Notes under the pieces: generated by a model
Told to the model about the DNA's origin: nothing
What the model saw: the letters and a program-made list of their open reading frames with translations, nothing else
Databases searched by the model: none
Translations under genes and position numbers: made by a program
In this document: one piece after another, positions 14,701 through 24,563 of the stretch
Position numbering within the stretch: the stretch's first letter is position 1
How the letters are laid out: each line of letters starts with the position of its first letter
Assembly (NCBI RefSeq): GCF_021130785.1
Contig: NC_060207.1
Location: 106,738,001-106,802,000, forward strand
Length of the DNA stretch: 64,000 nt
Direction of reading: 5' to 3'
From: Homalodisca vitripennis
Taxonomy: Eukaryota; Arthropoda; Insecta; Hemiptera; Cicadellidae

Positions 14701-17700
14701 AGACATTTCAACTTTGACTTGCTAGAAACAAACTCCCCTTATACTGACGTATATTTGAATTGTATACTAGGTGCTGGTCTCATTTAGTTTATAAATAAAT
14801 CAACAATGGTAACAAACACTTGAAAGTCACGCCTGGATCACTTTTTATACGATATAACGACATCCATAGGAATCACAACCACCATGTTTGTCAACTTCAC
14901 TAACTCTATAACCATGCACAAACAACATGGTGGTTGTGATTCCTGACCTAGGCGTGCCACAACGCTGTGGTAAGATTTGTTTATTTTAACCTAGTTTGTA
15001 ATTATGTATTATGTAAGTTCTTTACCTAAAGAAGAGATCAGATTGCAGATCTCGAAACGTAGTGTTACTGATTTCTTGTTTCACTGAACGATGGCAAATG
15101 TCCGGAAAAATCCTGTTTCCTTCACTTCCTGTTGAGTATGGTGTATTTCAAGGAAGTACGCTGGGTCCTATATTATTGTTGATAATACATTAAAAACATT
15201 TCAAAACTACAGATTCCTCATAAACTATTTCCTTTTGCTAATGACATTCTAATTATTGCCTTGTAACACTGTAACAGATTAGTTCAATTCAAATTTAATT
15301 TTCAAAGTAGTTCGGAGCAAGATAGGTAAACGGAATTATAATCGTCCTGGAGGACCGCCAAATCACATGTAAAGATTAAAATAATTAATAAAGAAAAGAT
15401 TGGTCAACTGTACATTGGAATAAACTCAAACTATTGAGTTCTTCGTCCTACTAAATTCAAACAATCAATCTTAAAATCAAGAAAATCAAAGCAATGTAAG
15501 GCAATACATATTTAAATTTTAATAACGCCATTGTATTTCTTTTAAAATATTATAAATAAACAATATTGTCTACTGTCTATTAGTAAGTATTGTTAATATT
15601 CCTGTAAAAGACAAGAATAAATTAGAAGATTAAGGAGTGCGTGTAAACGCTACATAATGAGTAAGAACGTCATATGACGTATACTCTTATAGTGGCCCAA
15701 AGGAGTACGGACGTAATATGACGTTTAGCCTCTGTATTTTTGTATTATCGTAAATGCATTGCTATTACTGATTGCCTTTTAGTAGATTAGTCTGTTAAGT
15801 GGTTCCATCTATCGGCAACATACTTAACTTTCATTTTGTGTGCTCGGATTGACTTGTAATCTAATTTTACCACCAGATCGCAGTAGCCACCTGGTAGAAG
15901 CTACTGACTCAAGGTCGCGTTGAGCGCGAATCGCTTTGCTGTCAGAATATGCCGCCACATTACACTAGCCATTCCTTGTACACTGCACACTGTGGCCATA
16001 TTTATCATGTGAGAGTGACATATCTGTTGAGCAACCATATAGTTTGTTACTGTTGTCCAAATGGCATACAATATTGAACGAGTCTGCCGTAGTGAGGAAA
16101 TAAGGCATTTATTTGATTTTGAAAAAGTACTGAAATATTGACTTGTAGAACACGTAGTCCTTTTTTTATTAAGCTTTCAAATTGCAAATACACATATTTA
16201 AGAGATTTTAAAGACTAATTTTTTACTCCTTTTGGTAATTTTTTGGATTTCATCCATTACTCATTTTAGACTATCAAGAGAAGACGTCATACGACGTCCA
16301 TACTCCTTAAGGGTTAAAGGGTTATTATTGATTTACCGGCTATCAATCCTATCTAAAACAATTGTTAAAAATAATTCTATTGATAATTTAAAGATAATAT
16401 TGTGTTACTTTCAACAAAATTTATTTTTCGCTTTTTGTCTCGCTTAAATAATAGGAGAATAGTTGTCAAAATATTGGAAGAATGTCTTTTTCAATGTTTA
16501 TGCTTTTTAAATGACTATTCTGCTTGATTCGTCATCTATTTTTCGTTTCATTCAGTAATTGTTCCTGTATTCGATGACAAATAAATATCAAGTTTATTTG
16601 GTGTTTATCTAAAATAAATATTTAGCAGTTCGCCATAAAATGTCGCCATAATGGAATGGTTGATGTATTTTAGATTATAATTTAAAATGTACAAACATAG
16701 AAAAGCCATACTTTTTATATTTAGACGATTATCCACAAACACGCGCGCGCGCGCACGCACGCTCGCACACTCATGAACGAACACATACGATGAAAAAACT
16801 GAAAAACTTTATCAATAAAAGCAAAAATATATATTCATGTATTCACATAATCTATTCAAAAAAATACTTGTTTAAATGGAGTCGTAGGTAAAGTATATAT
16901 TTATCGTTAAAATATATCTTTAAATAATTAATAAATGCGTACGTTTTAATGATTATAATTAAATTATTTATATTATTAGTGGTTTTAACGAAATAGCCTT
17001 AATTTGTTATATAATATTACAGGTTAATAAACATGAAACTCTTACTGATTTAAGGAAATGGTCAATAAATTTGTACTGAAGTTCAGTATGGCATCCAAGA
17101 TGTCAGTTTCAACTCCTTTAATTGAAATTTGACCGTTCAGTCCATCGACTAACTAAATTTTTTTTCCCGGTTTGCACCGTATAAAAGATAGCTTATGCAA
17201 TTAGAATATCTCAAAATTTGAATTCAGTTGATAATGCTATAAAACTGTGTAAACCGAAAAACTTAAATGGTTGTCGTTGACATTACTTGTTCATTTGAAT
17301 TCATAAATATTTGAATTTCATTATTATCGAGCAAGATCAAAATATAAAGATTGCAACACACTAATCCCAATGTACAATCAAATACTGCCTGAGCTTGGCC
17401 GAGTTGAGCACCCAGGTCTTATATTTTTATAGGTATTGTAATTGTTAACATATTTTGACAGCAGTCACCAGCTGTTGTTCGATGTGGGAACCACGTGTTA
17501 CTCTGTAAATTGGATATTACTCAATGAACTTATTTGGCGGCACTTGATTTAGTAGGAAAATCTAAAATTGCTCAATATTGCTGGTCTGAAAATCATCACA
17601 TGAAATGGGATCAAGTTGATATAATACACTATGAGGAGAATATCTCAAAAGCAAACTGATTGAGGCTTCATACATTCAACCTTCGGTCGAGGTTAGGCCA

Positions 17701-18876
17701 CTTTGGGTACCAATATTAAAAAATAACCTCAACCAACAAAATTCATACACACGCCATGACATTGACGTTTAGGACCAGAACATTGTGCCTGAGGCAGCTG
17801 TCTTTACCCTACAACCTAGCCATCGCCTTCCTGTCTTATTGTTTTGGAAGGCACACTGTGATGCCACAGGAAATGCCGACATTGATTTCCTTGTTAGTGT
17901 TTTACTTTAGCTTGTGGAGGTGTGAGATGTTTGTGCTCTAACTTATGTGCAGTGATAACACCTGGGTTAATTTTATCCTGTCTGAACTTCAAACTGTAAT
18001 CAGGTTAGTGTCAGCCCATTGCCGCACGTTGTAAGTACCTGTGTATGTAGCCTACTACGTTAAGTACTACGTTTTTACATCTGAGAAAGTGAGAAGATTT
18101 CAATACTCAAAACGTAGTGTTATAAATTTTGTAACATATTATAATAGCAAATGTCTGAAACAGTATTAATGTAGTCATGCAGATAATGTAATTATATTCA
18201 AGACAATATCGTATTGTATTGCATTCACATTGATTATATTTTAGTGATTTCCATTGCCATTGCCACAAAAAAACCGGTGATAATGAAATTTGTGCTTACA
18301 GGCAGGCAGACCTGCCTCGCATGCATGTAATCTATTAATCAAATAAATCGTGATGAGAACATCAACCTAGCCGTGGAAAGAGTAATGATTGTAATAAATC
18401 ATTCTGTACTATTTGTTAAATTTTACATAATCACCTGTATTTACAAGCAACAGTAGATAAGATAGTTTATGGCTGTGTGTTTCTTTACCCCTACACATCG
18501 TTTTCAAGGTCTGGTACTCGGAAGATCCTGAGAACATCAACATAACCGTGGGAAGAGTGACTACAGTGTAAAATTCCGTACCCCTATAAAGTTTATATAG
18601 TCACCAATCGACACCAAATAAGACCATTTGTGTTTGCAGGCTGCTCTAGCTCCACAGATCTTGTACAATGCCTGGTTCTCAGAAGACCCCATGAACATTA
18701 ACCTAGCCGTGGAAAGCGTGACGTTGGCAGTTTTAGCAATTATGATTTGCACTCCACTTGCCCACCTGGGAGCTAAGCTGGGTGGACCTTGTCTTCTAAC
18801 CAAGATCTCTGTCGTCCGGGATACTCGAGTTATTTCCGTCCCCTTTCGTTTGACATCCCGTTTATCGCCCACCTAA
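376..18876 (+). CDS. Sodium/hydrogen exchanger NHA (SLC9B-like), 3' six exons
   Basis: This is a multi-pass membrane cation/proton antiporter of the CPA2 NHA/SLC9B branch. The visible protein is 311 residues from six exons: 376-551, 2136-2248, 2924-3088, 4872-5015, 8493-8594 and 18640-18876. All joins use GT-AG and all phases agree. Family landmarks in order are SPSVITPPMEGLM and GYGEDKNIGVLV (ion-site helix region), LGGGFVFGLIAGLMP, GLPGTGPLS, FAFTGSDVDISML, and KATNQAALAP with the conserved Lys of the KATxQA motif. A hydrophobic last helix ends in GPCLLTK. The N-terminal half lies left of the window. Where homologues carry two adjacent Asp for ion binding, this protein reads LDV, so activity or coupling may differ. 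Introns 4 and 5 carry transposons. The family call is secure from motif order; the paralogue is not resolved. Confidence 0.85.
552..2135 (+). other. NHA intron, no gene seen
   Basis: AT-rich intron sequence. Only short chance reading frames were found. A G run at 2038-2047 is the only low-complexity tract. No transposon signature was recognised. Confidence 0.6.
2136..2248 (+). CDS. NHA exon b
   Basis: The acceptor is TTTTGTCTACAG and the donor GTAAGC at 2249. Two bases finish the split Lys codon, then 37 codons run from DLDTSQMFQKG to MPIKDD. It includes the glycine-rich LGGGFVFGLIAG membrane segment. Confidence 0.85.
2654..2716. repeat. (AT)n microsatellite
   Basis: An almost uninterrupted AT dinucleotide tract inside NHA intron b. 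Confidence 0.95.
2924..3088 (+). CDS. NHA exon c
   Basis: The acceptor is TGTGTTTCAG and the donor GTGATT at 3089. It holds 55 codons, phase 0 at both ends, from VLAVWKRMFAV to VPLQSK. It includes the family motif GLPGTGPLS and a following hydrophobic helix. The GTGATT donor is weaker than the others. Confidence 0.85.
3859..4481 (-). pseudogene. LINE reverse transcriptase relic with internal duplication
   Basis: Read on the minus strand, frames carry RT-like pieces: QYGFIGN, ALVDYTIIIENIF, IGVGG followed by LLKDYFRDRK, then NDLASLKFNNKVLQYEDNN at the place of the xADD catalytic box. The Asp-Asp box is degraded (YEDN). A ~90-bp block (4101-4188) is repeated at 4272-4359, so the segment encoding DYFRDRKIM occurs twice. 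It is an old 5'- and 3'-truncated fragment in the NHA intron. Confidence 0.55.
4872..5015 (+). CDS. NHA exon d
   Basis: The acceptor is TTTTTACCCAG and the donor GTAAGT at 5016. It holds 48 codons in phase 0, from MRVVDIIQTSW to IVLLSIC. FAFTGSDVDISML corresponds to the LIGAEVSIASL segment of vertebrate SLC9B2. Confidence 0.85.
5262..5459. repeat. Small inverted-repeat (foldback) element
   Basis: The left arm starts AAGGTTTTCCAGTTTAAA and continues to ACAATTCAAAT. The reverse complement of 5400-5459 gives AAGGTTTTCCAGTTCAAA and then ATACAATTCAAATCTT. Arms of about 55 bp are imperfect and flank an ~80-bp centre. It is probably a MITE or solo foldback element in the NHA intron, with no coding content. 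Confidence 0.45.
5460..6611. other. Intron stretch without recognised gene
   Basis: AT-rich. A 60-codon frame at 5775-5957 has a hydrophobic translation but no splice context and no family resemblance that I can see. Confidence 0.5.
6614..7951 (+). mobile_element. Rosa-type (DD41D) Tc1/mariner transposon, apparently intact
   Basis: A 1338-bp element is flanked by TA dinucleotides at 6612-6613 and 7952-7953, the target duplication of the IS630-Tc1-mariner superfamily. Terminal inverted repeats 6614-6645 and 7920-7951 match perfectly over 32 bp, starting AAGGGTGATTTTTTTATTGG. One uninterrupted transposase frame occupies most of the interior. Perfect ends and an open frame suggest recent insertion. 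It sits in NHA intron d in the host gene's orientation. Confidence 0.9.
6762..7850 (+). CDS. DD41D Tc1/mariner transposase
   Basis: This 362-residue transposase cuts and pastes the surrounding element. The start is ATG 6762 (MNRLTKEERLRIVQ), because the N-terminus typical of the family begins there, although the frame is open 28 codons further upstream. The N-terminal ~120 residues form helix-turn-helix DNA-binding modules (EERLRIVQIYFEN; PSVSIRHRAQQL). The catalytic domain shows FFSDEAHFW (first Asp), WFQQDGATCHTA (second Asp) and SCDITPTDYFLWG (third Asp). The last two are separated by 41 residues by my count, which points to the rosa/DD41D family rather than mariner (DD34D). No frameshift or stop is present, so it may be active. 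Confidence 0.88.
   Translation: MNRLTKEERLRIVQIYFENRSSVRATYRALRPIYGPHNRPSESGVRALVNRFRNTHTLVDKHRQRRCTVRTEEAVDAVAHSVEEDPSVSIRHRAQQLAMCYSTLWNILRKDLRLYPYKIQLVQELKRLDYRKRLDFVEWAQHKITRDPAFAGKIFFSDEAHFWLCGFVNKQNCRIWSDENPKEFVDMPLHPQKLTVWCAIWAGGVIGPYFFKDNAGQTVTVNGQCYRAMLRNFFFPQLNELEVDLENVWFQQDGATCHTANDTIGLLAETFGERIISFRGSVNWPPRSCDITPTDYFLWGYVKSQVYADKPQTLNDLEANIRRVIGGIQPQLLERVFENWTSRFGFLRERNGAHMPEIIFKR
7954..8492 (+). other. NHA intron remainder, no gene seen
   Basis: AT-rich intron sequence between the rosa element and NHA exon e. Nothing recognised. Confidence 0.6.
8493..8594 (+). CDS. NHA exon e
   Basis: The acceptor is TGTGTTTGCAG and the donor GTTTGT at 8595. It holds 34 codons in phase 0 and ends in FQGKATNQ, the first half of the conserved KATxQA motif, which the last exon completes. 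Confidence 0.85.
8595..10208 (+). other. NHA intron, no gene seen
   Basis: AT-rich. Several 60-80 codon frames overlap on both strands but none has family resemblance or coding-like composition. Confidence 0.55.
10209..11550 (+). mobile_element. DD34D mariner element
   Basis: A 1342-bp element lies between TA at 10207-10208 and TA at 11551-11552. The left end reads TTAGGGTATCCAAAAAGTAA. The right end, reverse-complemented, reads CGAGGGGTATCCAAAAAG. Inverted repeats match over about 23 of 28 positions. The interior is a mariner transposase with one frameshift. It is noticeably more GC-rich than the surrounding intron. Confidence 0.88.
10370..11451 (+). pseudogene. Mariner transposase, one frameshift
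   Basis: Starts at METPLRSAASCEVRSVIRFL (10370). The N-terminal half has paired helix-turn-helix modules, with the mariner linker ERSGRPANSRQ and DEIMDKLPSSVEVS. The catalytic part has VTGDETWIHHSTPETKRQ (first Asp), LIQDNARPHAA (second) and PPYSPDLAPSDFHLF (third), with 34 residues between the last two, so it is true mariner (DD34D). The frame changes in the A run at 10932-10938, immediately after QSMVW. One A appears to be missing; all else is open to the stop at 11449-11451. The loss lies in a homopolymer, so a sequencing error is possible. Confidence 0.88.
11880..12350 (+). pseudogene. Decayed LINE RT fragment
   Basis: Conceptual translation in shifting frames gives LSALKIAKIYP, FSKIIEKVPLSRMLNHLE and QHGFLKQRSTTTAP. 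These match the RT segment 'ALKIAKVIPIHKKG...NYRPISL...FSKIIEKV...QHGFRKGRST' of CR1/Jockey-type LINEs. There are many stops and indels. A second RT copy with its own endonuclease part follows, so this is a separate insertion. Confidence 0.55.
12400..14410 (+). pseudogene. Decayed LINE: endonuclease and RT
   Basis: The order fits a CR1/Jockey-type ORF2. Endonuclease tail: LLGLYRQPK, LIIMGDINVDIL, PPTRVTSTTSTSFDCMY. Linker: VYVNKEALLLKQAYL. RT: NPEEILKIIQSIKPKWSVGLDE, FEKVVLARLIQHLEDN, HGFVKGKSTITA, LLDFSKAYDSLGHDLIL. A later piece, VPKGSIPGPFFFILF, is followed by YACDT in place of YADDT. Stops and frameshifts are frequent. The LL/FS region is repeated at 13905-13990 and 14085-14160, which suggests two overlapping copies. 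Confidence 0.65.
14440..15120 (+). mobile_element. Penelope-like element tail relic
   Basis: Ends with GAAGAGATCAGATTGCAG, ATCTCGAAACGTAGTG and GGCAAATGTCCGGAAA. The same block recurs, degraded, next to a GIY-YIG relic at 18078-18180 and as an inverted pair at 40478-40640. I infer the terminal repeat of a Penelope-like retroelement. An inverted repeat at 14868-14890 / 14921-14944 (GGAATCACAACCACCATG and its complement) forms a long hairpin. Confidence 0.45.
15120..15500 (+). pseudogene. Small LINE RT fragment
   Basis: Translation gives EYGVFQGSTLGPILLLI and then FLFANDILIIA, a decayed form of the RT box GVPQGS...FADD. The second catalytic-box Asp pair reads AND. Short and truncated at both ends. 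Confidence 0.5.
15690..16316. mobile_element. Possible piggyBac-like short element
   Basis: The left end GGCCCAAAGGAGTACGGACG, with TAATATGACGTTT following, matches the reverse complement of the right end, CCCTTAAGGAGTATGGACG followed by TCGTATGACGTCT. The right end is followed by TTAA at 16313-16316, the piggyBac target. No TTAA is seen on the left, so this is tentative. A further palindromic GTCATATGACGTATACTC lies just left (15668-15690). Inside, an ATG at 16060 (MAYNIERVCRSEEIRHLF) could be the start of a lost transposase. Confidence 0.3.
16320..17530. other. NHA intron, no gene seen
   Basis: AT-rich. A short alternating CG/CA tract at 16740-16770 is the only simple repeat. No family resemblance was found. 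Confidence 0.5.
17535..18180 (+). pseudogene. Penelope-like GIY-YIG C-terminus and tail
   Basis: Translation gives GKSKIAQYCWSENHHMKWDQ, VDIIHYEENISK and, after a frameshift, IEASYIQPS. This corresponds to the end of the GIY-YIG nuclease of Penelope-like elements (pattern 'SAVAEHAWEEGHxxxWDxVKIL...RxIxEAIxI'). It is followed at 18078-18180 by the degraded tail motif CTGAGAAAGTGAGAAG, AAAACGTAGTGTTA and AGCAAATGTC. Broken by stops. Confidence 0.5.
18300..18620 (+). pseudogene. Two decayed copies of the NHA last exon
   Basis: GAGAACATCAACCTAGCCGT with GGAAAGAGTAATG (18355-18388) and TGGTACTCGGAAGATCCTGA with GAACATCAACATAACCGTGG (18512-18556) both match the middle of the real last exon (GAACATTAACCTAGCCGTGG at 18690). 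The flanks also match each other (ACATAATCACC / ATATAGTCACC), so units of about 170-190 bp were duplicated together with intron. Both copies are out of frame or stop quickly. Confidence 0.7.
18640..18876 (+). CDS. NHA last coding exon
   Basis: The acceptor is TGTGTTTGCAG at 18629-18639. It holds 78 codons plus TAA, starting AALAPQILYNAW and including ESVTLAVLAIMICTP and GPCLLTK. The last ~20 residues are a hydrophilic tail. An AATAAA lies 68 bp after the stop. Confidence 0.85.
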   Translation, partial: AALAPQILYNAWFSEDPMNINLAVESVTLAVLAIMICTPLAHLGAKLGGPCLLTKISVVRDTRVISVPFRLTSRLSPT

Positions 18877-18943
18877 TCTACACAACTCATGACCACTGGT
18901 ATTGTTATTAAATATTATATTTCATATGTTGTCTTTTTTATCA

Positions 18944-18949
18944 AATAAA
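18944..18949 (+). terminator. Polyadenylation signal AATAAA of the NHA gene
   Basis: This is the first canonical AATAAA after the NHA stop codon, at a suitable distance for the 3' end of the transcript. Confidence 0.55.
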
Positions 18950-19658
18950 ACTTAAGCCAACATATTTGGTAGCAAATTGTTAAGGTTTGCATTTGTGTAT
19001 ACATGTGTTCATGAATGCAGGTGCGAGTCTTACACTATGTTGTAGGATATTCTCTCTTAGTAAGACTGTTATTCATGGAATGAATAAAAACATTTTATTT
19101 TATACTTTAACCGATGCAAAAATTACAAGGTTGTTTATTCCATAATAAATAAGTTAGTAATAGGCGGCACTGCATTCCATGTAACAGACTTCGTTAGTGA
19201 GGTTGCATGTAAAATTTTAAGTATATAGCTCAATTTCATTCTTAAGATGGCCTGAAGACAAAATATCACTAAAAAGTCATTCTTTACTTCCCTCGACAGA
19301 CAGAAGAGAAATTGTGTGAACCTACTAAATCATAAGCTTTAATTACCGTAGCAAAACGTATGGACACGTGATATCATAGAACTCACTCTTGTTTATATAA
19401 CAATGAATTTTGAAGCAAAACTTACAAATAAATTAATTCTTGAGATATCTGTAATGGATAGTTAGGCTACACGTGTTCTTGCCACATTTTAAAAATTTCA
19501 TATTTTTATACATAGTTTGTTCATACATTAATTTATTCTGCAATGTTCTCATTGTTATCATGGTTACACATAATACCAAAACAGAATTTTGCTAACGCTC
19601 ACCCAAATCCTGCGCAGTAACATGCACCATAGTTTGAAGACTTGATATTCCTTATATA
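18950..19658. other. Intergenic, no gene seen
   Basis: AT-rich sequence between the NHA 3' end and the long-TIR transposon. Nothing recognised. Confidence 0.55.
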
Positions 19659-21909
19659 CAGGGTGAATTTAAGTTAGTGTCGAAAAATTTTTTGGGTGAT
19701 ACTACTCAGTATTATAGACCAAAATATGAAAATACAAAATCCCTATCCCAACTATCTTTTAACTACGACCAATTTCGCTATTTTGTTTTAAAACAAATCA
19801 TGTTTTGTTTCAATAAAACTCAATTTCCTCCATTATTTTTATTGTTTTTTTAATTCTGAATCCATTTTTGAAATCTAAACAAAATTATAAATGGGGATAA
19901 TGGAGAAAATCTGTCTTGAAAATAAGTTTGATACAAACAAATTGCTAATAAATCAAATTCTTAAGTTTTCGGCAAAAACATTAAAAAGATATTAGACCCG
20001 AGTAATTAAATGAAGTTAATTCTGAAGAGAGGCCAATATCACAAAAAACTTGCCCATTTTGTAGGCTTTAAAATGACATAATTCATTGTCATATCTTATT
20101 AGTGCTTACTCCTGACTATCTTATCTTTACAATCACAAGTATGAAGTAACACCCCATTTTTCAGGTTTTATTTTGTCTTTCAGCTGACTTTACCTCTATC
20201 CACTTAAAAATAGTTATTTGAGTCGTAGCTATCATGGATTTCACATCGAGAGAGTATGCAGAGATGCATTTTGTATATGGTTTTTGTGGCGGGAATGCTC
20301 TGGCTGCTCAGAGAGAATACCACGCTCGGTACCCAGATCGTAGAGTTCCTAGTGATAAAGTTTTTATGACGCTACATCAGCGTTCTTTGGAGAGAGGAAC
20401 AGTTCACAGGCAGCGTAATGAGGTAGGTCCTGTTCTTCGAGATGTTGGCTTAGATGAACGAGTTCTAGATTTAGTTCAAGAAAATCCTGAGGTCAGCAGC
20501 CGACAACTTGCCAGAGAAGTTGGTGTTTCTCAGAGTAAAGTGTTAGGAATCTTACACGAAAATAACTTCCACCCCTATCACTTTACAAAGGTTCAAGCAT
20601 TAGAACCAAATGACTTTGGTCCAAGAGTAGAGTTCTGTCGCTGGCTGCTCAATAGTGATATTGAACAATATCATTTTTTGAGAAACATTTTGTACACCGA
20701 TGAGTCTACCTTCACTAGTGCTGGTGTTTTAACACGCATAACATGCACCATTGGGCCGAACAAAATCCCAGGGCTTCAAGAGAAAGTTCCTTTCAAAGAC
20801 GTTTTCATCTCAACGTATGGGCAGGAGTCATCGGAAAACAACTTGTGGGTCCCTACATTTTTCATGGAACCTTAAATAGTGGAGTTTACTTGGACTTTTT
20901 ACAGTATATCTTGCCCACACTTCTGGATGGACTTGATATGGACCACAATCAGAGGGACAACATAGTTTTCCAACAGAACGGTGCTCCTCCTCATTTCAGC
21001 AATGAAGTGCGTCAGTGGTTAACGGACAATTACCCGACATGGATAGGTCGCGCTGGAACTGTAGCTTAGCCGGCCAGATCTCCTGACCTATCTCCTATGG
21101 ACTTCTTTGTTTGGGGGACTATGAAACAGGAAGTTTACTTGACCACTGTAAACTCTGAGGAAGACTTAAGAAACCGGATTGAGTTAGCTGCCCAAATAGT
21201 GCGTAACAAGTTATCTTTGAACGTGACGGTTAGGGCCATGAGGAAGCGTGCGAGAGCCTGCATTAGAAACGGAGGCAGGCAGTTTGAAAACAATTTGTAG
21301 ATTACTTGCTTTTATGATTATTCTTTTTTTGTAACTGTTCTTTAAGTGTTTATCCTATGTTTGATTTATTATTGAATTAAACACAATTTTGACTGGTTAT
21401 TTGGCACTGTGATATTTTAAGTAGACCTTGTTTTCCAATACTGATTCTTTAATAACCAGTAGAAGATGAAAATAAAAGTAACGTTGCATTATGTCATTTT
21501 AAAGCCCACAAAATGGGCAAATTTTTTGTGGTATTGGCCTCTCTTCAGAATTAACTTCATTTAATTACTCGGGTCTAATATCTTTTTAATGTTTTTGCCG
21601 AAAATTTAAGAATTTGATTTATTAGCAATTTGTTTGTATCAAACTTATTTTCAAGACAGTTTTTCTCCATTATCCCCATTTATAATTTTGTTTAGATTTC
21701 AAAAATGGATTCAGAATTAAAAAAACAATAAAAATAATGGAGGAAATTGAGTTATATTGTAACAAAACATGATTTTTTTTAACAAAATAGCGAAATTGGT
21801 CGTAGTTAAAAGACAGATGGGATAGCGATTTTTTATTTTCATATTTTGGTCTATAATACTGAGTAGTATCACCCAAAAAATTTTTCGACACTAACTTAAA
21901 TTCACCCTG
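19659..21909 (+). mobile_element. Tc1-like transposon with ~420-bp inverted repeats
   Basis: Flanked by TA at 19657-19658 and 21910-21911. The ends read CAGGGTGAATTTAAGTTAG and its complement. The arms 19659-20082 and 21489-21909 are inverted copies over about 420 bp, with small differences, and end at AAAATGACATAAT. Between them lies a broken transposase. Such long arms are unusual beside the 20-30-bp ends of mariner. A minus-strand frame in the right arm is just arm sequence. Confidence 0.88.
20234..21300 (+). pseudogene. Tc1/mariner-superfamily transposase, broken
   Basis: Begins MDFTSREYAEMHFVYGFCGG and AAQREYHARYPDRRVPS, the insect transposase N-terminal domain resembling DUF4817. A second helix-turn-helix follows (SSRQLAREVGVSQSKVLGIL). 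The catalytic part has ILYTDESTF (first Asp), then QQNGAPPHFS, where Asn replaces the second catalytic Asp, and SPDLSPMDFFVWG (third). There is a frameshift in the T run at 20727-20730 and a TAG stop at 21067. It ends at the TAG 21298-21300. With a missing catalytic residue it could not transpose even if the frame were open. Confidence 0.82.
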
Positions 21910-21911
21910 TA

Positions 21912-23915
21912 GAAATGAAGCTCCATGCGCAATTTCTAACCAATAGGTTAGTTTATTCTAAACAAAACGTGGTAAATTTATTATTGCCGCCAAGATATCG
22001 GAATTTTGTATTAGGGTAAAAAAAGAGGCTAAACATGATTTTTGAAGAACTTTATATTAATTAAACAATAAAATGAACACCTGAAGTGCAGCTGGTTTAA
22101 ACTGTATTCGATATTCCGATATTGCGACTAATTTGGTAAGGCAAGTCCTGGAGGCGGATATAAAAATCGAAGAGGCCAAATGTGAAGAATTAACTATTAT
22201 TATATTTGTCTGGTTCACTCGATGAAAATTCAATCAAAACCTGCCAGCCGCCAAGTAGCTAAGCATGAAGTGTTCTGTCCGTGTCCTGTTTAACATTTGT
22301 AAGTTAAGTTCCTTTATTATTCAATACATCTTGTTACCTGTTATTAAGAATTGAAATTACTTGGTGACAGTCTACATCCATCCGTATGAGAGCCATTTAA
22401 AAATTGGTTAATTTCAGATAACTTTAATCTGTGACGGAATTCCATTTTTACAGACTGATTTACAATCATGGAATCACGGTTACAGATCTGGATATCCTTT
22501 TTTAATTAAAGGAATAGTTCTTTTATCATAACTTTCAAAGTTTTAGAGGTCAGAACATGTACTATTACACAAATTGCTGCAGGCTGAAATTAAAGAAGTA
22601 ATTTTTATTTGCACTTGAACAGGTTTCAATCATTTTTATAGGTGGTTAAGGAATGTTTATTCTATGGAACATAAAAAATGAGCAACGAATCCTTCTGCAA
22701 CCTCGTCATGCAATCTATCCCTCGGTCTTTTATGTCAACAATGTACATGGGTATTGGTTTGATATGCTAATGCAAGTTCACTAATATCCATTACCTACTG
22801 ATTATGTTACTCTATATTAAATTATGTGTGAAATTTGAATGTACACATTGTTTTACTTAATTTGTAGCAGCTTTATATATGGTTTAGTATTCTTTAAGAA
22901 ATATTAAACAATTTGGATATTTCTGTGACTATAGGCATTTAATATGAAGCTCACGTTTTCTTGTGTTCAAATTTGAATTTCTTTCGTAATCCCAACTTGT
23001 TGTTTTAGAGATTTCAGGTACATTTTCAAAGGATTATCCATGATAGAATTAATGGGTAAACAAAAGTATTAAAACGTATCTAGCTCACTGAAGAGTGTAT
23101 AATTAGATAAACCTTCCGATTTATCTTTATTTACATTCTAAATTGATTAAAATCTTGTGTACAAAATAGATATATGGAATCAAATGTACCCATATATTTT
23201 CTTACGGTACTGGCTGATGATATTTTTTCGATGATCGTTCAATACAGGGTAAGTGACATTTTCCAATATTGAGTTATGCACAACGTTGGATTTTACTCAT
23301 TAAAACAAACACATTTGTGCAAGAAGTAATACAAATATTCTATAGTGTACGTTTTTGGGTAAAAACATTGCCAAGTGTGCCACCTATATGAAATCTATAC
23401 TGCAAGACCACCTCGTATCTGAAGCGTGTGCATGGATTTGGCTATAAAGAATGTTGTTAGAGGTAAGTACCACCCTTATTTTATCTGATACATAAGTTTT
23501 AAATAAATAGCATTAATTTCTGGTAATAACGACATTATAGATGAGAATGGCGAATTGGTTTTACATTATTAGATTTCTTATTAAAAGCATAGTAGAGAAA
23601 TTTTCACGTTTACTATTCCATAGATGGTATTGTATTACTATTTCTAAACAAACTACAATAACTTAAGCGCATTTGCCTCAGTTTCAAAAACAAACTGTAG
23701 GACTGCGTAAATTTTAATTTATAATTGATGAATTGAATAATAATAAATAAAACGGTCTCCATTTAAAAGCGTTTCTCAGTTCATTTACTGATTTTTAGGA
23801 CAACTCGTCATCAGTGGCCTGAAGTTAATACCAAATAGCAATTAAAATATGATTAAAAATTCCTGATTAAAACAAGCTAAACAAATTAACTAATTGCCTC
23901 AAATTAAAAATGAAA
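21912..23915. other. Intergenic, no gene seen
   Basis: No reading frame with family resemblance, no clear repeat and no RNA gene recognised. Base composition is AT-rich throughout. Confidence 0.55.

Positions 23916-24563
<648 letters not shown>

Noticed and set aside
18561..18872. 103-codon minus-strand frame
   Set aside because: Antisense shadow of the NHA last exon.
21670..21891. 73-codon minus-strand frame
   Set aside because: Lies inside the right arm of the long-TIR transposon and mirrors the left arm.
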